Assembly: GCA_965209045.1 (NCBI GenBank)
Contig: CBDBPW010000002.1
Coordinates: forward strand, 930,001-994,000
From: JAJEFO01 sp965209045
Lineage (GTDB): Bacteria; Pseudomonadota; Alphaproteobacteria; Rhodobacterales; Rhodobacteraceae
Length of the DNA: 64,000 nt
Direction of reading: 5' to 3'
Positions 18,284 to 26,654 of this stretch are shown one piece after another. Both the position numbers and the translations under genes were made by a program. Position 1 is the stretch's first letter. Every line of letters begins with the position of its first letter. Under the pieces are notes generated by a model. It saw nothing but the letters and a program-made list of their open reading frames with translations, was not told where the DNA came from and searched no databases.

Positions 18284-18332
18284 GGTGCTCCATTGCTTCA
18301 ATTTCCGTCACGCCAGGAAGCCGTTGTGACGG
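18284..18332 (-). promoter_or_regulatory. SAM/SAH-type riboswitch controlling metK
   Basis: The 54 bp between lnt and metK contain a 7-bp stem CCGTCAC / GTGACGG (18326-18332 with 18305-18311, minus-strand sense) enclosing the loop AACGGCTTCCTGGC. The element ATGGAGCA follows at 18286-18293. This matches the stem, loop and 3' pseudoknot strand of the SAM/SAH riboswitch known upstream of metK in Rhodobacterales. TTCC of the loop can pair with GGAG, which is also the metK Shine-Dalgarno sequence, so ligand binding would block translation. The linker between the stem and the 3' strand (about 11-12 nt) seems longer than in the short examples I recall. Confidence 0.85.
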
Positions 18333-19892
18333 TCAGACGCCGTTACGACTTTCAGCGAGGCTTGACAATGGGATTGCGCGGCTGACCGAAAAGACCGCGG
18401 CAAGACCCATGAGAAGCAGGAGAACGACCGGGAGATCGCCGGTTCGGGCGTAGATCGTAGCCGGGCGCGGGGCCGGCAGCGGCACGTCGACGAAGCCCGA
18501 TTCGCCGAGCGGGAGCGACGCCAGGACCCTCCCGTCCGGTCCGATGACAGCGGACACGCCGGTATTCGCTGAGCGGACCAGGGGCAGACCCTGCTCGACG
18601 GCACGGAACCGCGCCTGCTGAAAATGCTGAAACGGCCCGGAGAAGGCGCCGAACCAGGCATCATTTGTAATCTGCAGAAGATAGTCCGCGCGTTCTCCGG
18701 CGCGCCGAACGTGCCTCGGGAAGATCGTCTCGTAGCAGATCATCGGCAACGCCCGCCCGAGCGGCGTCTCGATGAGCGCCACGTCGCTGCCCGCACTGTA
18801 GCCATGGCCGTCGCGGGCCGCGAAACCCCTGATCCCGACGCGTTCGGCCAGCCCGCCGAAGGGCATGTACTCGCCGAAGGGCACGAGATGGACCTTGTCG
18901 TAGATGTCCGTGACGCTGCCGTCAGCGCCAATCTGAACCATCGAGTTGAAACGGCGCCGCCCGTCAACCCTGTCCACGCCAAAGACGACCGGCGCCCCGT
19001 CGGAGGCCTTGGCCATGCGCTCGAGGATCGGCCCTGCCTGGTCAAGCCGGTACGGAAGGGCAGACTCCGGCCAGATGACGAGCGCCACGTCGTTTCCGGG
19101 CGCTGCCGTCGACTGCAGCTGGCGGCGCAGGAAGACGTTTGCCTTTTCGGGATCCCACTTTTCGTGCTGGGGCGCATTGGGCTGAACGACACGGATCGTG
19201 CCCACATGGGAGTCCGACGGCGCCTGTGCCGCCCGGCCCCCTGCGACAAGGGCCGCAACGCCAAGCAGCGCAAGCATCGTCGCGACCGCCTTGCGTGACG
19301 TCGCGACGGGCAGGGCCGACAGGACAAGGGTGAGCGCGGTCAAGCCGTACGGCCCGACAACGCTGGCGCCCATGATCGCCGGTGTTTCGGTCCAGATGTA
19401 GCCGGGAAGCACCCAGGGGAACCCGGACAGCAACTTCCCGCGAAGGACCTCGACCAGCGACAGTGACAGCGCCCAGCCAATCGCGCCGCCACCCGTCCGT
19501 CCCGAAAGCCACCCGGCAAGCGCCCAAAAGAGGGCGAAACCCGTCGCCACGAGCACGATCGCGAAGGGCGCCATCCAGCCGTGGCGATCGCTGTCGACAA
19601 AAAAGGGTTCAGTGATCCAGAACAGGGAAACTGCGAAATAGCCGACACCGCCAAGCCAAGCAGCGATCGCCTTGTTTCTGCCGCCGTCCGCTGAAGCCAC
19701 GACCCAGGCAAGACCCGTCAGCGCCAGAAGCGCGAGCGGCCACAAGTCGAAGGGGGCGTGACCAGTCGCGGCAACGGCACCGGCGAACGGGGCCAGCGAG
19801 AACCTCCAGCGAAACCCCGCGCCAGGGAAAGGTCCGGAGGTTCGGACTCGCATCGCCGTGATTCCGCCTCCGGGCCGGAATCGCGCTGGCAT
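18333..19892 (-). CDS. lnt: Apolipoprotein N-acyltransferase
   Basis: A 519-residue inner-membrane enzyme that adds the third acyl chain to lipoproteins. Several N-terminal membrane segments (about residues 20-215) are followed by a periplasmic nitrilase-like domain with the catalytic triad: Glu in VIWPESALP, Lys in YDKVHLVPFGEY and Cys in LPMICYET. A final membrane segment anchors the C terminus. The ATG at 19892 overlaps the corC stop (TGATG on the minus strand); an in-frame GTG one codon earlier is an alternative. Confidence 0.96.
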   Translation of the reverse strand: MPARFRPGGGITAMRVRTSGPFPGAGFRWRFSLAPFAGAVAATGHAPFDLWPLALLALTGLAWVVASADGGRNKAIAAWLGGVGYFAVSLFWITEPFFVDSDRHGWMAPFAIVLVATGFALFWALAGWLSGRTGGGAIGWALSLSLVEVLRGKLLSGFPWVLPGYIWTETPAIMGASVVGPYGLTALTLVLSALPVATSRKAVATMLALLGVAALVAGGRAAQAPSDSHVGTIRVVQPNAPQHEKWDPEKANVFLRRQLQSTAAPGNDVALVIWPESALPYRLDQAGPILERMAKASDGAPVVFGVDRVDGRRRFNSMVQIGADGSVTDIYDKVHLVPFGEYMPFGGLAERVGIRGFAARDGHGYSAGSDVALIETPLGRALPMICYETIFPRHVRRAGERADYLLQITNDAWFGAFSGPFQHFQQARFRAVEQGLPLVRSANTGVSAVIGPDGRVLASLPLGESGFVDVPLPAPRPATIYARTGDLPVVLLLLMGLAAVFSVSRAIPLSSLAESRNGV

Positions 19893-20773
19893 CACTCCGC
19901 CGCCTTCGGCAGGTCCAGCCGGATGCGCAACCGCTTGATGTGCCTCGGGTCGGCGTCGATTACTTCGAAATCCGTTCCGTCGGGGTGCTTCACGACCTCG
20001 CCGCGGGCGGGCACGCGGCCTGCCAGCATGAAGACCAGGCCGCCCAGCGTGTCGACTTCCTCGTCACCTTCACCGGTCCGCAGCTTGCGACCGGCTTCCT
20101 GTTCGAATTCATCGACCGGAGCCTTTGCATAGGCGAGAAAGCTGCCCGATGCCTCCTTGATCCAGAGATCGCCCTCCCCGACGTCATGTTCGTCCTCGAT
20201 TTCGCCAAGCACCTGTTCGATCAGGTCCTCGATCGTGACCAGCCCGTCAACGCCGCCGTATTCGTCGATGACCAGCGCCATGTGCACCCGGTCTGTCTGC
20301 ATCTTCTGCAGCAGCACGCCGATCGGCATCGAGTGCGGCGCATAGAGGAGCGGCCTCAGCATCTTGTCGAGGGCAAACCGGTCTTCCGATCCGTTGAAAC
20401 CGTGCTTCAGCGCAAAGTCCTTGAGGTGCACCATGCCCAGAGGCTCGTCCAGGGTGTCCTTGAACACTGGCAAACGGGTCAGTCCGCTGTCGTGGAAGAC
20501 CTTCACCAGCTTCCTCTTCCTGATGTCCTCCGGGACTGCGACGATCTCGACCTTCGGGATCATGACATCCTCGACCCTGAGCCGCGTCAGGTTGGCAATG
20601 CCGCCTGTCGTGCCGTTGCCCGCGGGAACCACGGTCAGGGATTCGCCCTCGCCATTCCGGTCCGAGCTGCCAGCCAGGGCCCGCAGCCATTGCAGCACGG
20701 ACCACCGTCTTCCGCCGTCTTCCTCCTGCGCGCCATGCGCCGCGCTAGAAGACGCCTCGCCATTATCTCCCAT
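19892..20773 (-). CDS. CorC/HlyC-family protein with paired CBS domains
   Basis: A 293-residue soluble protein. Two CBS motifs lie at about residues 65-185 (VEDVMIPKVEIVAVPEDI, then MQTDRVHMALVIDEYGGVDG followed by LVTIEDLIEQVLGEIEDEHD). A C-terminal transporter-associated domain carries LGGLVFMLAGRVPARGEVV. E. coli CorC (YbeX) is linked to magnesium/cobalt efflux and sits in the same ybeY-ybeX-lnt order, which is conserved here. It overlaps lnt, so the three genes form an operon. Confidence 0.92.
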   Translation of the reverse strand: MGDNGEASSSAAHGAQEEDGGRRWSVLQWLRALAGSSDRNGEGESLTVVPAGNGTTGGIANLTRLRVEDVMIPKVEIVAVPEDIRKRKLVKVFHDSGLTRLPVFKDTLDEPLGMVHLKDFALKHGFNGSEDRFALDKMLRPLLYAPHSMPIGVLLQKMQTDRVHMALVIDEYGGVDGLVTIEDLIEQVLGEIEDEHDVGEGDLWIKEASGSFLAYAKAPVDEFEQEAGRKLRTGEGDEEVDTLGGLVFMLAGRVPARGEVVKHPDGTDFEVIDADPRHIKRLRIRLDLPKAAE

Positions 20774-20785
20774 CAGTCCTTTCCA

Positions 20786-21295
20786 TCACGGTCTTTCGCC
20801 GGTCGCCCTTTGCGAATGCGCATCCGGAACCCCGAGCGACTGAAGTATCGCCGTTTCCGTTGCCTCCATCAAGTCGGCATCGGAATCGTCGTCATGACTG
20901 TAACCAAGAAGATGCAGCGTCGCATGAACGACCAGGTGCAGAACGTGGGTCTCAAGCGGAACGCCACCTTCCCTGGCCTCCGCCAGGCAGGTCTCGAACG
21001 AAATCGCGATGTCGCCGAGTTCCGGGTCGCCCTTCGGGGGGGCCGGACGCACACCGCTCTCGGCCGCAGCGCGTTCGACGGACGGCCACGACAGCACGTT
21101 GGTTGGTGCTGGCGTGTCGCGGAACCGGGCGTTCAGCGCAGCAATCCGCGCCGCATCGCACGCAAGGACGGTCACGTGCCAGTCGTCCGCATCAAGGCCA
21201 AGCTGTTCCAGCGTCGCCTCGACGGCGCGCGAAGCCAGTGATTCGATGCCGGTTCCGCGCCAACGCGGGTCTTCTGCGATCACGTCCGTGGTCAT
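20786..21295 (-). CDS. ybeY: Endoribonuclease YbeY (16S rRNA maturation)
   Basis: A 169-residue metalloprotein with the zinc motif H-x3-H-x5-H at His124, His128 and His134 (HATLHLLGYSH). It takes part in 16S rRNA 3'-end processing and ribosome quality control. The start is ATG at 21295, and corC follows 12 bp after its stop. In related genomes phoH often precedes ybeY; here a plus-strand MmcQ/YjbR gene lies upstream instead. Confidence 0.95.
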   Translation of the reverse strand: MTTDVIAEDPRWRGTGIESLASRAVEATLEQLGLDADDWHVTVLACDAARIAALNARFRDTPAPTNVLSWPSVERAAAESGVRPAPPKGDPELGDIAISFETCLAEAREGGVPLETHVLHLVVHATLHLLGYSHDDDSDADLMEATETAILQSLGVPDAHSQRATGERP

Positions 21296-21341
21296 CGGAC
21301 CGGGTCTACACGAATGCCTCGAGGGACGCTATGCTGCGCGC

Positions 21342-21707
21342 ATGACCGGAAGTTCCTCCATGTTCAGGAAACGAGTCGAATCAATCTGTGCGCCTCTGCC
21401 GGGCGCGGAGGTCTCAGATCCCTGGGGCATGGGGCACGAAGTCTGGAAGGTCCGGGAAAAGATCTTCGCGTGTTCCGGCGTATCCAGGCCCGGCGTGACC
21501 GTGAAGACCAGAGACACCGAGACCGCAAGCATGCTCATGGAGGCGGGCATTGGCGCCCGGGCACCCAATTTTCACAAGAGCTGGATTCTCTTGCCGGAGG
21601 ATGTCTCGGATGACGAGCTCCGGCACCGCCTCGTGACCTCGTACGATCTTGTCCGTGCCGGCCTGGCCCGAAAGGTCCGGGCGACACTTCCGGAACGGCA
21701 GGGCTGA
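21342..21707 (+). CDS. MmcQ/YjbR family protein
   Basis: A 121-residue protein with the fold signature of the MmcQ/YjbR family: FRKRVESICAPLPGAEVSDPWG at the N terminus, then EVWKVREKIFACSG, GVTVKTRDTETASMLME and a C-terminal helix HRLVTSYDLVRAGLARKVR. Members are small cytoplasmic proteins with a double-wing-like fold and no firmly proven role. The ATG at 21342 or an in-frame ATG at 21360 could be the start. It is divergent from ybeY and 59 bp upstream of the dgo operon, with which it may be co-transcribed. Confidence 0.85.
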   Translation: MTGSSSMFRKRVESICAPLPGAEVSDPWGMGHEVWKVREKIFACSGVSRPGVTVKTRDTETASMLMEAGIGARAPNFHKSWILLPEDVSDDELRHRLVTSYDLVRAGLARKVRATLPERQG

Positions 21708-21766
21708 TCCGGCCTTGAAACCGAGTCGCGCTTGATTCCCGCCATCGATTCGAGCCATCTCATCAC

Positions 21767-22675
21767 ATGGGGAACGAGCGCAAGCATGCAGACTGGATAG
21801 CGGTCGACTGGGGCACCTCGAACCTGCGGGCGTGGGCGTTCCGGGACGGAAAGGCCGTCGCTAACGCGGCCTCGGGCAAGGGCATGGGAGTGCTGGCACC
21901 GGACGCCTTCGAGGCTGCGCTGCTGGACATCATCGACCCCTGGCTTGGCATCGGGCCGACGCGGGTCGTCGCGTCCGGCATGGTGGGCGCGAGGCAGGGC
22001 TGGCTGGAAGCTCCCTACGCGACCGTGCCCTGTGCGCCGACGGGCGCAGGTGGCGTTCGGCCCGACGTGGCGGATCCGCGGCTCGACGTGACAATCCTTC
22101 CCGGCCTTGCGCAGGACAGGCCCGCTGACGTGATGCGAGGCGAGGAGACGCAGGTCGCCGGATACCTTGCAGGGGATCCCGGATTCGACGGCATCATTTG
22201 CCTGCCGGGCACCCACACGAAGTGGGTGCATGTGTCGGCCCGAGAGGTGGTGAGCTTTCGCACCTTCATGACGGGCGAGCTATTCGCGCTGCTTTCCACC
22301 GGATCCGTCCTGCGACACTCGGTGGGCGAGGGCTGGGATGACAACGCGTTCGCGGAGGCCGTCGACGATGCCGTGGGCAGGCCGGAAGCAATTGCGGCGC
22401 GACTGTTTGCACTGCGGGCGGAGACCCTGCTGGCCGGTCTCGGGAAGGGCACGGCTACGGCACGGTTGTCCGGCCTGTTGATCGGTGCCGAACTCGCGGC
22501 TGCACGCGCCTATTGGCTGGGGCGGCGAATCGTCCTGGTGGGCGCAAGCAGGCAGGTCTCGCACTATGCCAAGGCGCTTGGATCTCTCGGTGCACCGACC
22601 GAAACCGCGGACGCGACGCAGGCAACGCTGGCGGGCCTTGCCGCCGCCCGCGCCCGAATGCAGGAGGCATCATGA
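21767..22675 (+). CDS. dgoK: 2-dehydro-3-deoxygalactonokinase
   Basis: A 302-residue sugar-acid kinase of the ASKHA fold. The phosphate-1 motif is IAVDWGTSNLRAWAF near the N terminus, followed by VVASGMVGARQGW, GEETQVAGYLAG and CLPGTHTKWVHV, all typical of DgoK. It phosphorylates 2-dehydro-3-deoxy-D-galactonate at C6 in the De Ley-Doudoroff pathway. Its stop overlaps the dgoA start as ATGA, so kinase and aldolase are coupled in consecutive order. Confidence 0.93.
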   Translation: MGNERKHADWIAVDWGTSNLRAWAFRDGKAVANAASGKGMGVLAPDAFEAALLDIIDPWLGIGPTRVVASGMVGARQGWLEAPYATVPCAPTGAGGVRPDVADPRLDVTILPGLAQDRPADVMRGEETQVAGYLAGDPGFDGIICLPGTHTKWVHVSAREVVSFRTFMTGELFALLSTGSVLRHSVGEGWDDNAFAEAVDDAVGRPEAIAARLFALRAETLLAGLGKGTATARLSGLLIGAELAAARAYWLGRRIVLVGASRQVSHYAKALGSLGAPTETADATQATLAGLAAARARMQEAS

Positions 22676-23277
22676 GCCGGCCCCTTGTCGCCATCCTTCG
22701 CGGAATCGATCCGGACGAGGCGGTGCCGGTTGCCGAAGCCCTGATCGAGGCCGGGATCGACCGGATCGAGGTCCCGCTGAATTCGCCGTCGCCGTTCAGG
22801 TCGATCGAGCGAATGGCGAGAGCCGTGGGCGACAGGGCACTGATTGGCGCCGGCACGGTCCTGACCGAGGCCCAGGTCCAGAACGTCAAGGCCGCCGGCG
22901 GGGCGCTGGTGGTTTCGCCCAATTGCGATCCGGCGGTGGTGGCGACCGCGAAGTCACTCGGGATGCAGAGCTTTCCGGGCGTGATGACGCCAACGGAGTG
23001 CTTTGCCGCCCTCGCGTCCGGCGCCGACGGGCTGAAGATCTTCCCGGCGTTCCTGATGGGCACGGAAGGGCTGAAGGCGCTGCGCGCGGTGCTGCCCGCC
23101 AAGACCCAGGTCTACATGGTCGGCGGCGTGAGCGCGGAGAACTTCGGCGACTGGATTCGCGCCGGCGCAAGCGGCTTCGGGCTTGGAAGCTCCTTGTACG
23201 CCCCGGGCCTGGAAGTGGACGAGATTGCGGCCAGGGCAAGGGCGGCGGTGGCTGCCTGGGAGGAATGTGATCGATGA
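22672..23277 (+). CDS. dgoA: 2-dehydro-3-deoxy-6-phosphogalactonate aldolase
   Basis: A 201-residue class I KDPG/KDPGal-type aldolase. The Schiff-base lysine is Lys122 in LKIFPAF and the general acid/base glutamate is Glu33 in RIEVPLNSP. GAGTVLTEAQV and VYMVGGVSAENFGDWIRAGA complete the barrel. It splits the kinase product into pyruvate and glyceraldehyde 3-phosphate. The pairing with dgoK rather than with a gluconate kinase supports the galactonate assignment over KDPG. It overlaps both neighbours by ATGA. Confidence 0.93.
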   Translation: MSRPLVAILRGIDPDEAVPVAEALIEAGIDRIEVPLNSPSPFRSIERMARAVGDRALIGAGTVLTEAQVQNVKAAGGALVVSPNCDPAVVATAKSLGMQSFPGVMTPTECFAALASGADGLKIFPAFLMGTEGLKALRAVLPAKTQVYMVGGVSAENFGDWIRAGASGFGLGSSLYAPGLEVDEIAARARAAVAAWEECDR

Positions 23278-24134
23278 GCGAAGTGTACGACGAGACGGCC
23301 TGCGATCTGGGGGAGGGCCCGCTCTGGCATCCCGGGCGCCAGCAGCTCTACTGGTTCGATATCCTTGGAGCGCGTCTCCACACGCGGGAGGACGGGCGAT
23401 CACGCAGCGTGCAATTCGACGAGCTGGTGTCTGCCGCCGGATGGGTGAGCGACACAGAGTTGCTGATCGCCTCGGAAACCCGGCTGTTCCTGTTCGATGT
23501 CGAACGCGAGCGCTGCGAAGATGTCGAGGGACTGGAGGCCGGTGATCCGGATACGCGGTCGAACGACGGACGCGCCGACCCGTGGGGAGGGTTCTGGATC
23601 GGGACGATGGGGAAGCGCAAGGGTCGCGGCGCGGGAGCGATCTACCGCTACTACCGCGGCGAGTTGCGCAAGCTCTACCCTGGCATCACGATTCCGAACT
23701 CCATCTGCTTTCGGCCAAGCCTCGCGGGCGCGTTCTTCGCCGACACGCCGACGGGCAAGATCATGCGGCAGGATCTCGACGCTGGTCACGGCTGGCCGGA
23801 AGGTGACCCTACGGTGTTTCTGGACCTGACCGCCGACGGGCTGCACCCGGACGGGTCGGTCGTCGATGCCGCAGGCAATCTCTGGAACGCGCAGTGGGGT
23901 GCATGGCGGGTTGCATGCTACGGCCCCGACGGGAACTTCCAGACGGCAGTGGAGTTCGACGCGGCACACACGTCCTGTCCGGCCTTTGGCGGCCCGGGGC
24001 TTTCGACGCTCTATTGCACGACGGCACGGGAAGACCTGAGCGAGGTGACCAAGGTGCGCTCCGACAGGCACGGCATGACCTTTGCCGAGGCTGACGCAGG
24101 GATCGGCCAGGCCGAACACCGGGTCCTGCTGTAG
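23274..24134 (+). CDS. SMP-30/gluconolactonase family sugar lactonase
   Basis: A 286-residue six-bladed propeller hydrolase. The metal-site motifs are LGEGPLWHPGRQQLYWFDI at the N terminus, SNDGRADPWGGFWIGTMG in the middle, and a conserved PDGSVVDAAGNLWNAQWG. Members open sugar lactones with a divalent metal. As the third gene of the dgoK-dgoA operon, joined by ATGA, it is most likely a galactonolactonase that feeds galactonate into the pathway (inference). The dehydratase and dehydrogenase steps are not encoded next to it. Confidence 0.9.
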   Translation: MSEVYDETACDLGEGPLWHPGRQQLYWFDILGARLHTREDGRSRSVQFDELVSAAGWVSDTELLIASETRLFLFDVERERCEDVEGLEAGDPDTRSNDGRADPWGGFWIGTMGKRKGRGAGAIYRYYRGELRKLYPGITIPNSICFRPSLAGAFFADTPTGKIMRQDLDAGHGWPEGDPTVFLDLTADGLHPDGSVVDAAGNLWNAQWGAWRVACYGPDGNFQTAVEFDAAHTSCPAFGGPGLSTLYCTTAREDLSEVTKVRSDRHGMTFAEADAGIGQAEHRVLL

Positions 24135-24220
24135 CTGGACGTGCGACGCCACGGACGGTGTCTCGCTTGGTCGCCGGGTCGCCGTGCATGTTCGGAACCG
24201 AGGCCGCGAGGCGTCTCAGC

Positions 24221-24607
24221 TCAATCCTCGGACGGCGTCATGAGACCCATCATGGCGCCGGTCGGATCCTCGACGATGGCGATACGTCCCACTGTCCCGA
24301 CATCGAAGGGCTGGCGATGAACCTTGGCGCCGGCGGCTTCCGCGGCCCCGGCGGCGGCATCGACGTCGTCCACCGCGAAATACGTGAACCAGTGCGCCGG
24401 GACACCGTCCAGTTCCATGCCGCTCATGTCCATCATGCCGGCAACCATCTCGTCGCCAAGCTTGGCGACCGTATAGTCCCCCTCTCCGCCGGGAACGGGC
24501 GTCGTCTCGAATGTCCAGCCACAGGTTGCGCCGTAGTACGCCTTGGCACCTTCCACGTCGCGGGTCATCAGCTCGTTCCACCAAACCTTTCCATGATGCT
24601 CAGACAC
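24221..24607 (-). CDS. VOC (glyoxalase-like) family protein
   Basis: A 128-residue vicinal-oxygen-chelate protein with two beta-alpha-beta-beta-beta units: residues 1-58 (KVWWNELMTRDVEGAKAYYG and WTFE) and 66-128 (WFTYFAVDDVDAAAGAAEAA and VEDPTGAMMGLM). The start is GTG at 24607 with GGAGG 7 nt upstream. Such proteins include CFP-30B/PhnB-like members of unknown reaction. It is convergent with the dgo operon. Confidence 0.88.
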   Translation of the reverse strand: MSEHHGKVWWNELMTRDVEGAKAYYGATCGWTFETTPVPGGEGDYTVAKLGDEMVAGMMDMSGMELDGVPAHWFTYFAVDDVDAAAGAAEAAGAKVHRQPFDVGTVGRIAIVEDPTGAMMGLMTPSED

Positions 24608-25051
24608 CGTTCAACCTCCCTTGTCAGACCTTGCGTTGCCTTGCGCCACCACATGAAACTGCAGTGACGCCGGCCATTGGGCATCTCAATAGAATCTTTG
24701 TCACGACTGCCGCAACCGGCTTGGATCGCCAAACGCCGGCCCTCTTCAGGATTTTCCCGGCAAGATCCCTGAAATCCGATCGGGCAGTCCGGACCATGGA
24801 TGCATGTCCACCGATCGTGCCATCTGCCGGAGGAAACCGAAAGGCGGGCTTCCTCGCTTCCTGCACAAGCGGGACAAGGCTCCAGCAATGTTTCAAGGAC
24901 GCAAGGCAATGCGGATCCTGACCGCGGCTGATCCGCGAATCTGACAATGGGTCTTTCAAGGCCGCGGCGACACGTTCGGCCGGAATCCAGCGGTGCGCCA
25001 CAGTCGATTTCGGCGGGAACGATCAGGGGAGTGCGGTCTGTTCCCGTGCGG
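24608..25051. other. 444-bp gap with a possible gene remnant
   Basis: On the minus strand a frame from 25001 to 24624 reads GTG-AHRWIPAERVAAALK and continues with LVPLVQEARKPAFRFPPADG and HASMVRTARSDFRDLAGKIL. These segments have moderate GC at third positions and look like conserved protein rather than noise, while its last 35 residues do not. I do not recognise the family and it has no visible start signal. It may be a decayed or partial gene between the VOC gene and the choline-sulfatase-like gene; otherwise the gap is empty. Confidence 0.3.
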
Positions 25052-26560
25052 TCATCCGCTTTCGGCGACCGGAAGACTGCGGAACGCCCAGTCGTTGTAA
25101 CCGGTCTCGCCACGGTACCAAAGAACTTCGGAACCCGGTTCCTCGTCGTGGTTCCAGCGAGGTCGGAGACCTTTCTGGCCACTCTCCAGCACGAGGCGTC
25201 GCCGCTTCTGGCTGAGGCGAATGCGCTCGGCCAATGCAGCGCTGTCCCAGCGCCGCGTGACCAATGCCCGAAGTCTTTCCTCGGCGTCTGCATGCCCGGA
25301 GATTCCCGAGAGATTCCGTCGCTCGTTCGGGTCGCCCTCCACGTCGAACAGAAGCGGGGGATCGTCAACCGAATGGATATACTTGAAGCGTCCCTGCCGA
25401 ACCATGAAGATCGGTGCAGTAGCGGCCTCGGCGAGGTATTCGGCGTAGATGGGCCGGTCAGGTTCCGGGTCCTCCAGCTTGGTAGAGAGGTCTTCGCCGT
25501 CGAGCGGCTCGACCGGGGAGGTCCATCCGCCGCCTTCGGCAAGTCCCATGAAGGTCGGCAACAAGTCCACGAGCGACACGGGCGTCGTCGCGCGGCCTGA
25601 AGAGAAGGCCTCGCCGGCGATGATCAGGGGCACCTTCAGGGAAGGTTCGAAGAAGTGCTTCTTGAACCACATGCCGCGCTCGCCCAGCATTTCACCGTGA
25701 TCAGACGTGAAGACGATGACGGTGTTGCTGCGCTGCCCTGTCCGGTCCAGCGTATCGATCAATTGTCCGATCATCTTGTCGAGATAGCTGATCGAGCCGT
25801 AATACGCGCGCCGCGCCGTCAGGACATCGTCATCCGAGAATCGGACATTCAACATCCCGAAGTCCGACAGAAGCCGCACCGAATGTGCATCATGCTGGTC
25901 TTCCGGCAGCGCCGGCACCGCGGGCAAGGGGATATCGACGTCCCCGTACAGGTCCCAGAACTCCTTCTGGCAAAAGTAGGGTTCATGCGGATGCGTGTAG
26001 GAGACCTGGAGGAAGAACGGGCGGTCGTCCACTGACCGTGCGACATCGTAGAGATGCTGCACCGCCTGAAAGGTCACGAGATCGTCGAAGTCGATCTGCA
26101 CTGAACGTTCGCACACGCCAGCAATCGTCACGGACCGGGCATCGTTCGTGTCTCGCTCCCCTTCGTCACCCCAGTTCGGCACCCAGGAAAAGTCGGCGGG
26201 GTAGAGATCGGGGGTCAGGCGGCGCTCGAAGCCGTGGTGCTGGTCGGGACCGATGAAGTGCATCTTGCCGGACAGCGCGGTCTGGTAGCCGGCGGCGCGC
26301 AGGTAGTGCGCGTAGGTCGGAATCGCGGCGGGCAGTTCGGCTGCATTGTCGTAGGCCCCGATTCCCGAACAGAGCCTTCCCGTCGCCATTGATGCGCGTG
26401 ACGGCGAACAGAGCGGGAAATTGCAGTATGCGGTCTGGAACACGGTACCTTCCATGGCCAGCCCGTCCAGGTTCGGTGCCTGGCAGATCGGGTCGCCGTA
26501 GCATCGCAGGAACTGAGCGGCCAACTGGTCGACCTGGATGAACAGGATGTTTGGTTTCAT
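25052..26560 (-). CDS. betC: Choline-sulfatase-like type I sulfatase
   Basis: A 502-residue sulfatase closely resembling rhizobial BetC along its whole length: KPNILFIQVDQL at the start, Cys51 in the formylglycine motif CSPSR, SGKMHFIGPDQHHGFERRLT, TSDHGEMLGERGMWFKKHFF, and a C-terminal extension like that of BetC. No signal peptide is visible, so it is cytoplasmic. It would release sulfate from choline-O-sulfate or a similar ester. The ATG at 26560 is favoured over an upstream TTG, although neither has a good ribosome-binding site. It is divergent from an ABC importer, which probably brings in the ester. The choice of choline sulfate rather than an analogue is inferred. Confidence 0.82.
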   Translation of the reverse strand: MKPNILFIQVDQLAAQFLRCYGDPICQAPNLDGLAMEGTVFQTAYCNFPLCSPSRASMATGRLCSGIGAYDNAAELPAAIPTYAHYLRAAGYQTALSGKMHFIGPDQHHGFERRLTPDLYPADFSWVPNWGDEGERDTNDARSVTIAGVCERSVQIDFDDLVTFQAVQHLYDVARSVDDRPFFLQVSYTHPHEPYFCQKEFWDLYGDVDIPLPAVPALPEDQHDAHSVRLLSDFGMLNVRFSDDDVLTARRAYYGSISYLDKMIGQLIDTLDRTGQRSNTVIVFTSDHGEMLGERGMWFKKHFFEPSLKVPLIIAGEAFSSGRATTPVSLVDLLPTFMGLAEGGGWTSPVEPLDGEDLSTKLEDPEPDRPIYAEYLAEAATAPIFMVRQGRFKYIHSVDDPPLLFDVEGDPNERRNLSGISGHADAEERLRALVTRRWDSAALAERIRLSQKRRRLVLESGQKGLRPRWNHDEEPGSEVLWYRGETGYNDWAFRSLPVAESG

Positions 26561-26579
26561 GGGAGGCGCTGTCCGGAAA

Positions 26580-26591
26580 ATTGTCGACAAT
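26580..26591. promoter_or_regulatory. Perfect 12-bp palindrome, candidate GntR operator
   Basis: ATTGTCGACAAT is a perfect palindrome 19 bp before the sulfatase start and 63 bp before the first permease start. Operators of FadR/FCD-type GntR regulators are often short palindromes of this kind (TTGT-x-x-ACAA). A GntR/FCD regulator is encoded at the end of the adjacent operon, so a shared operator for both divergent transcripts is plausible. Confidence 0.45.
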
Positions 26592-26654
26592 CATACTATC
26601 CAAGTTCTACAGTCCGGCAAGTGTGGATTCGGCAGCGTTCGGGGGCGTGCGCGA

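Noticed and set aside
23274..24134. The lactonase as gluconolactonase of a glucose pathway
   Set aside because: Its operon partners are DgoK and DgoA, so galactonolactone is more likely; the family alone cannot decide.
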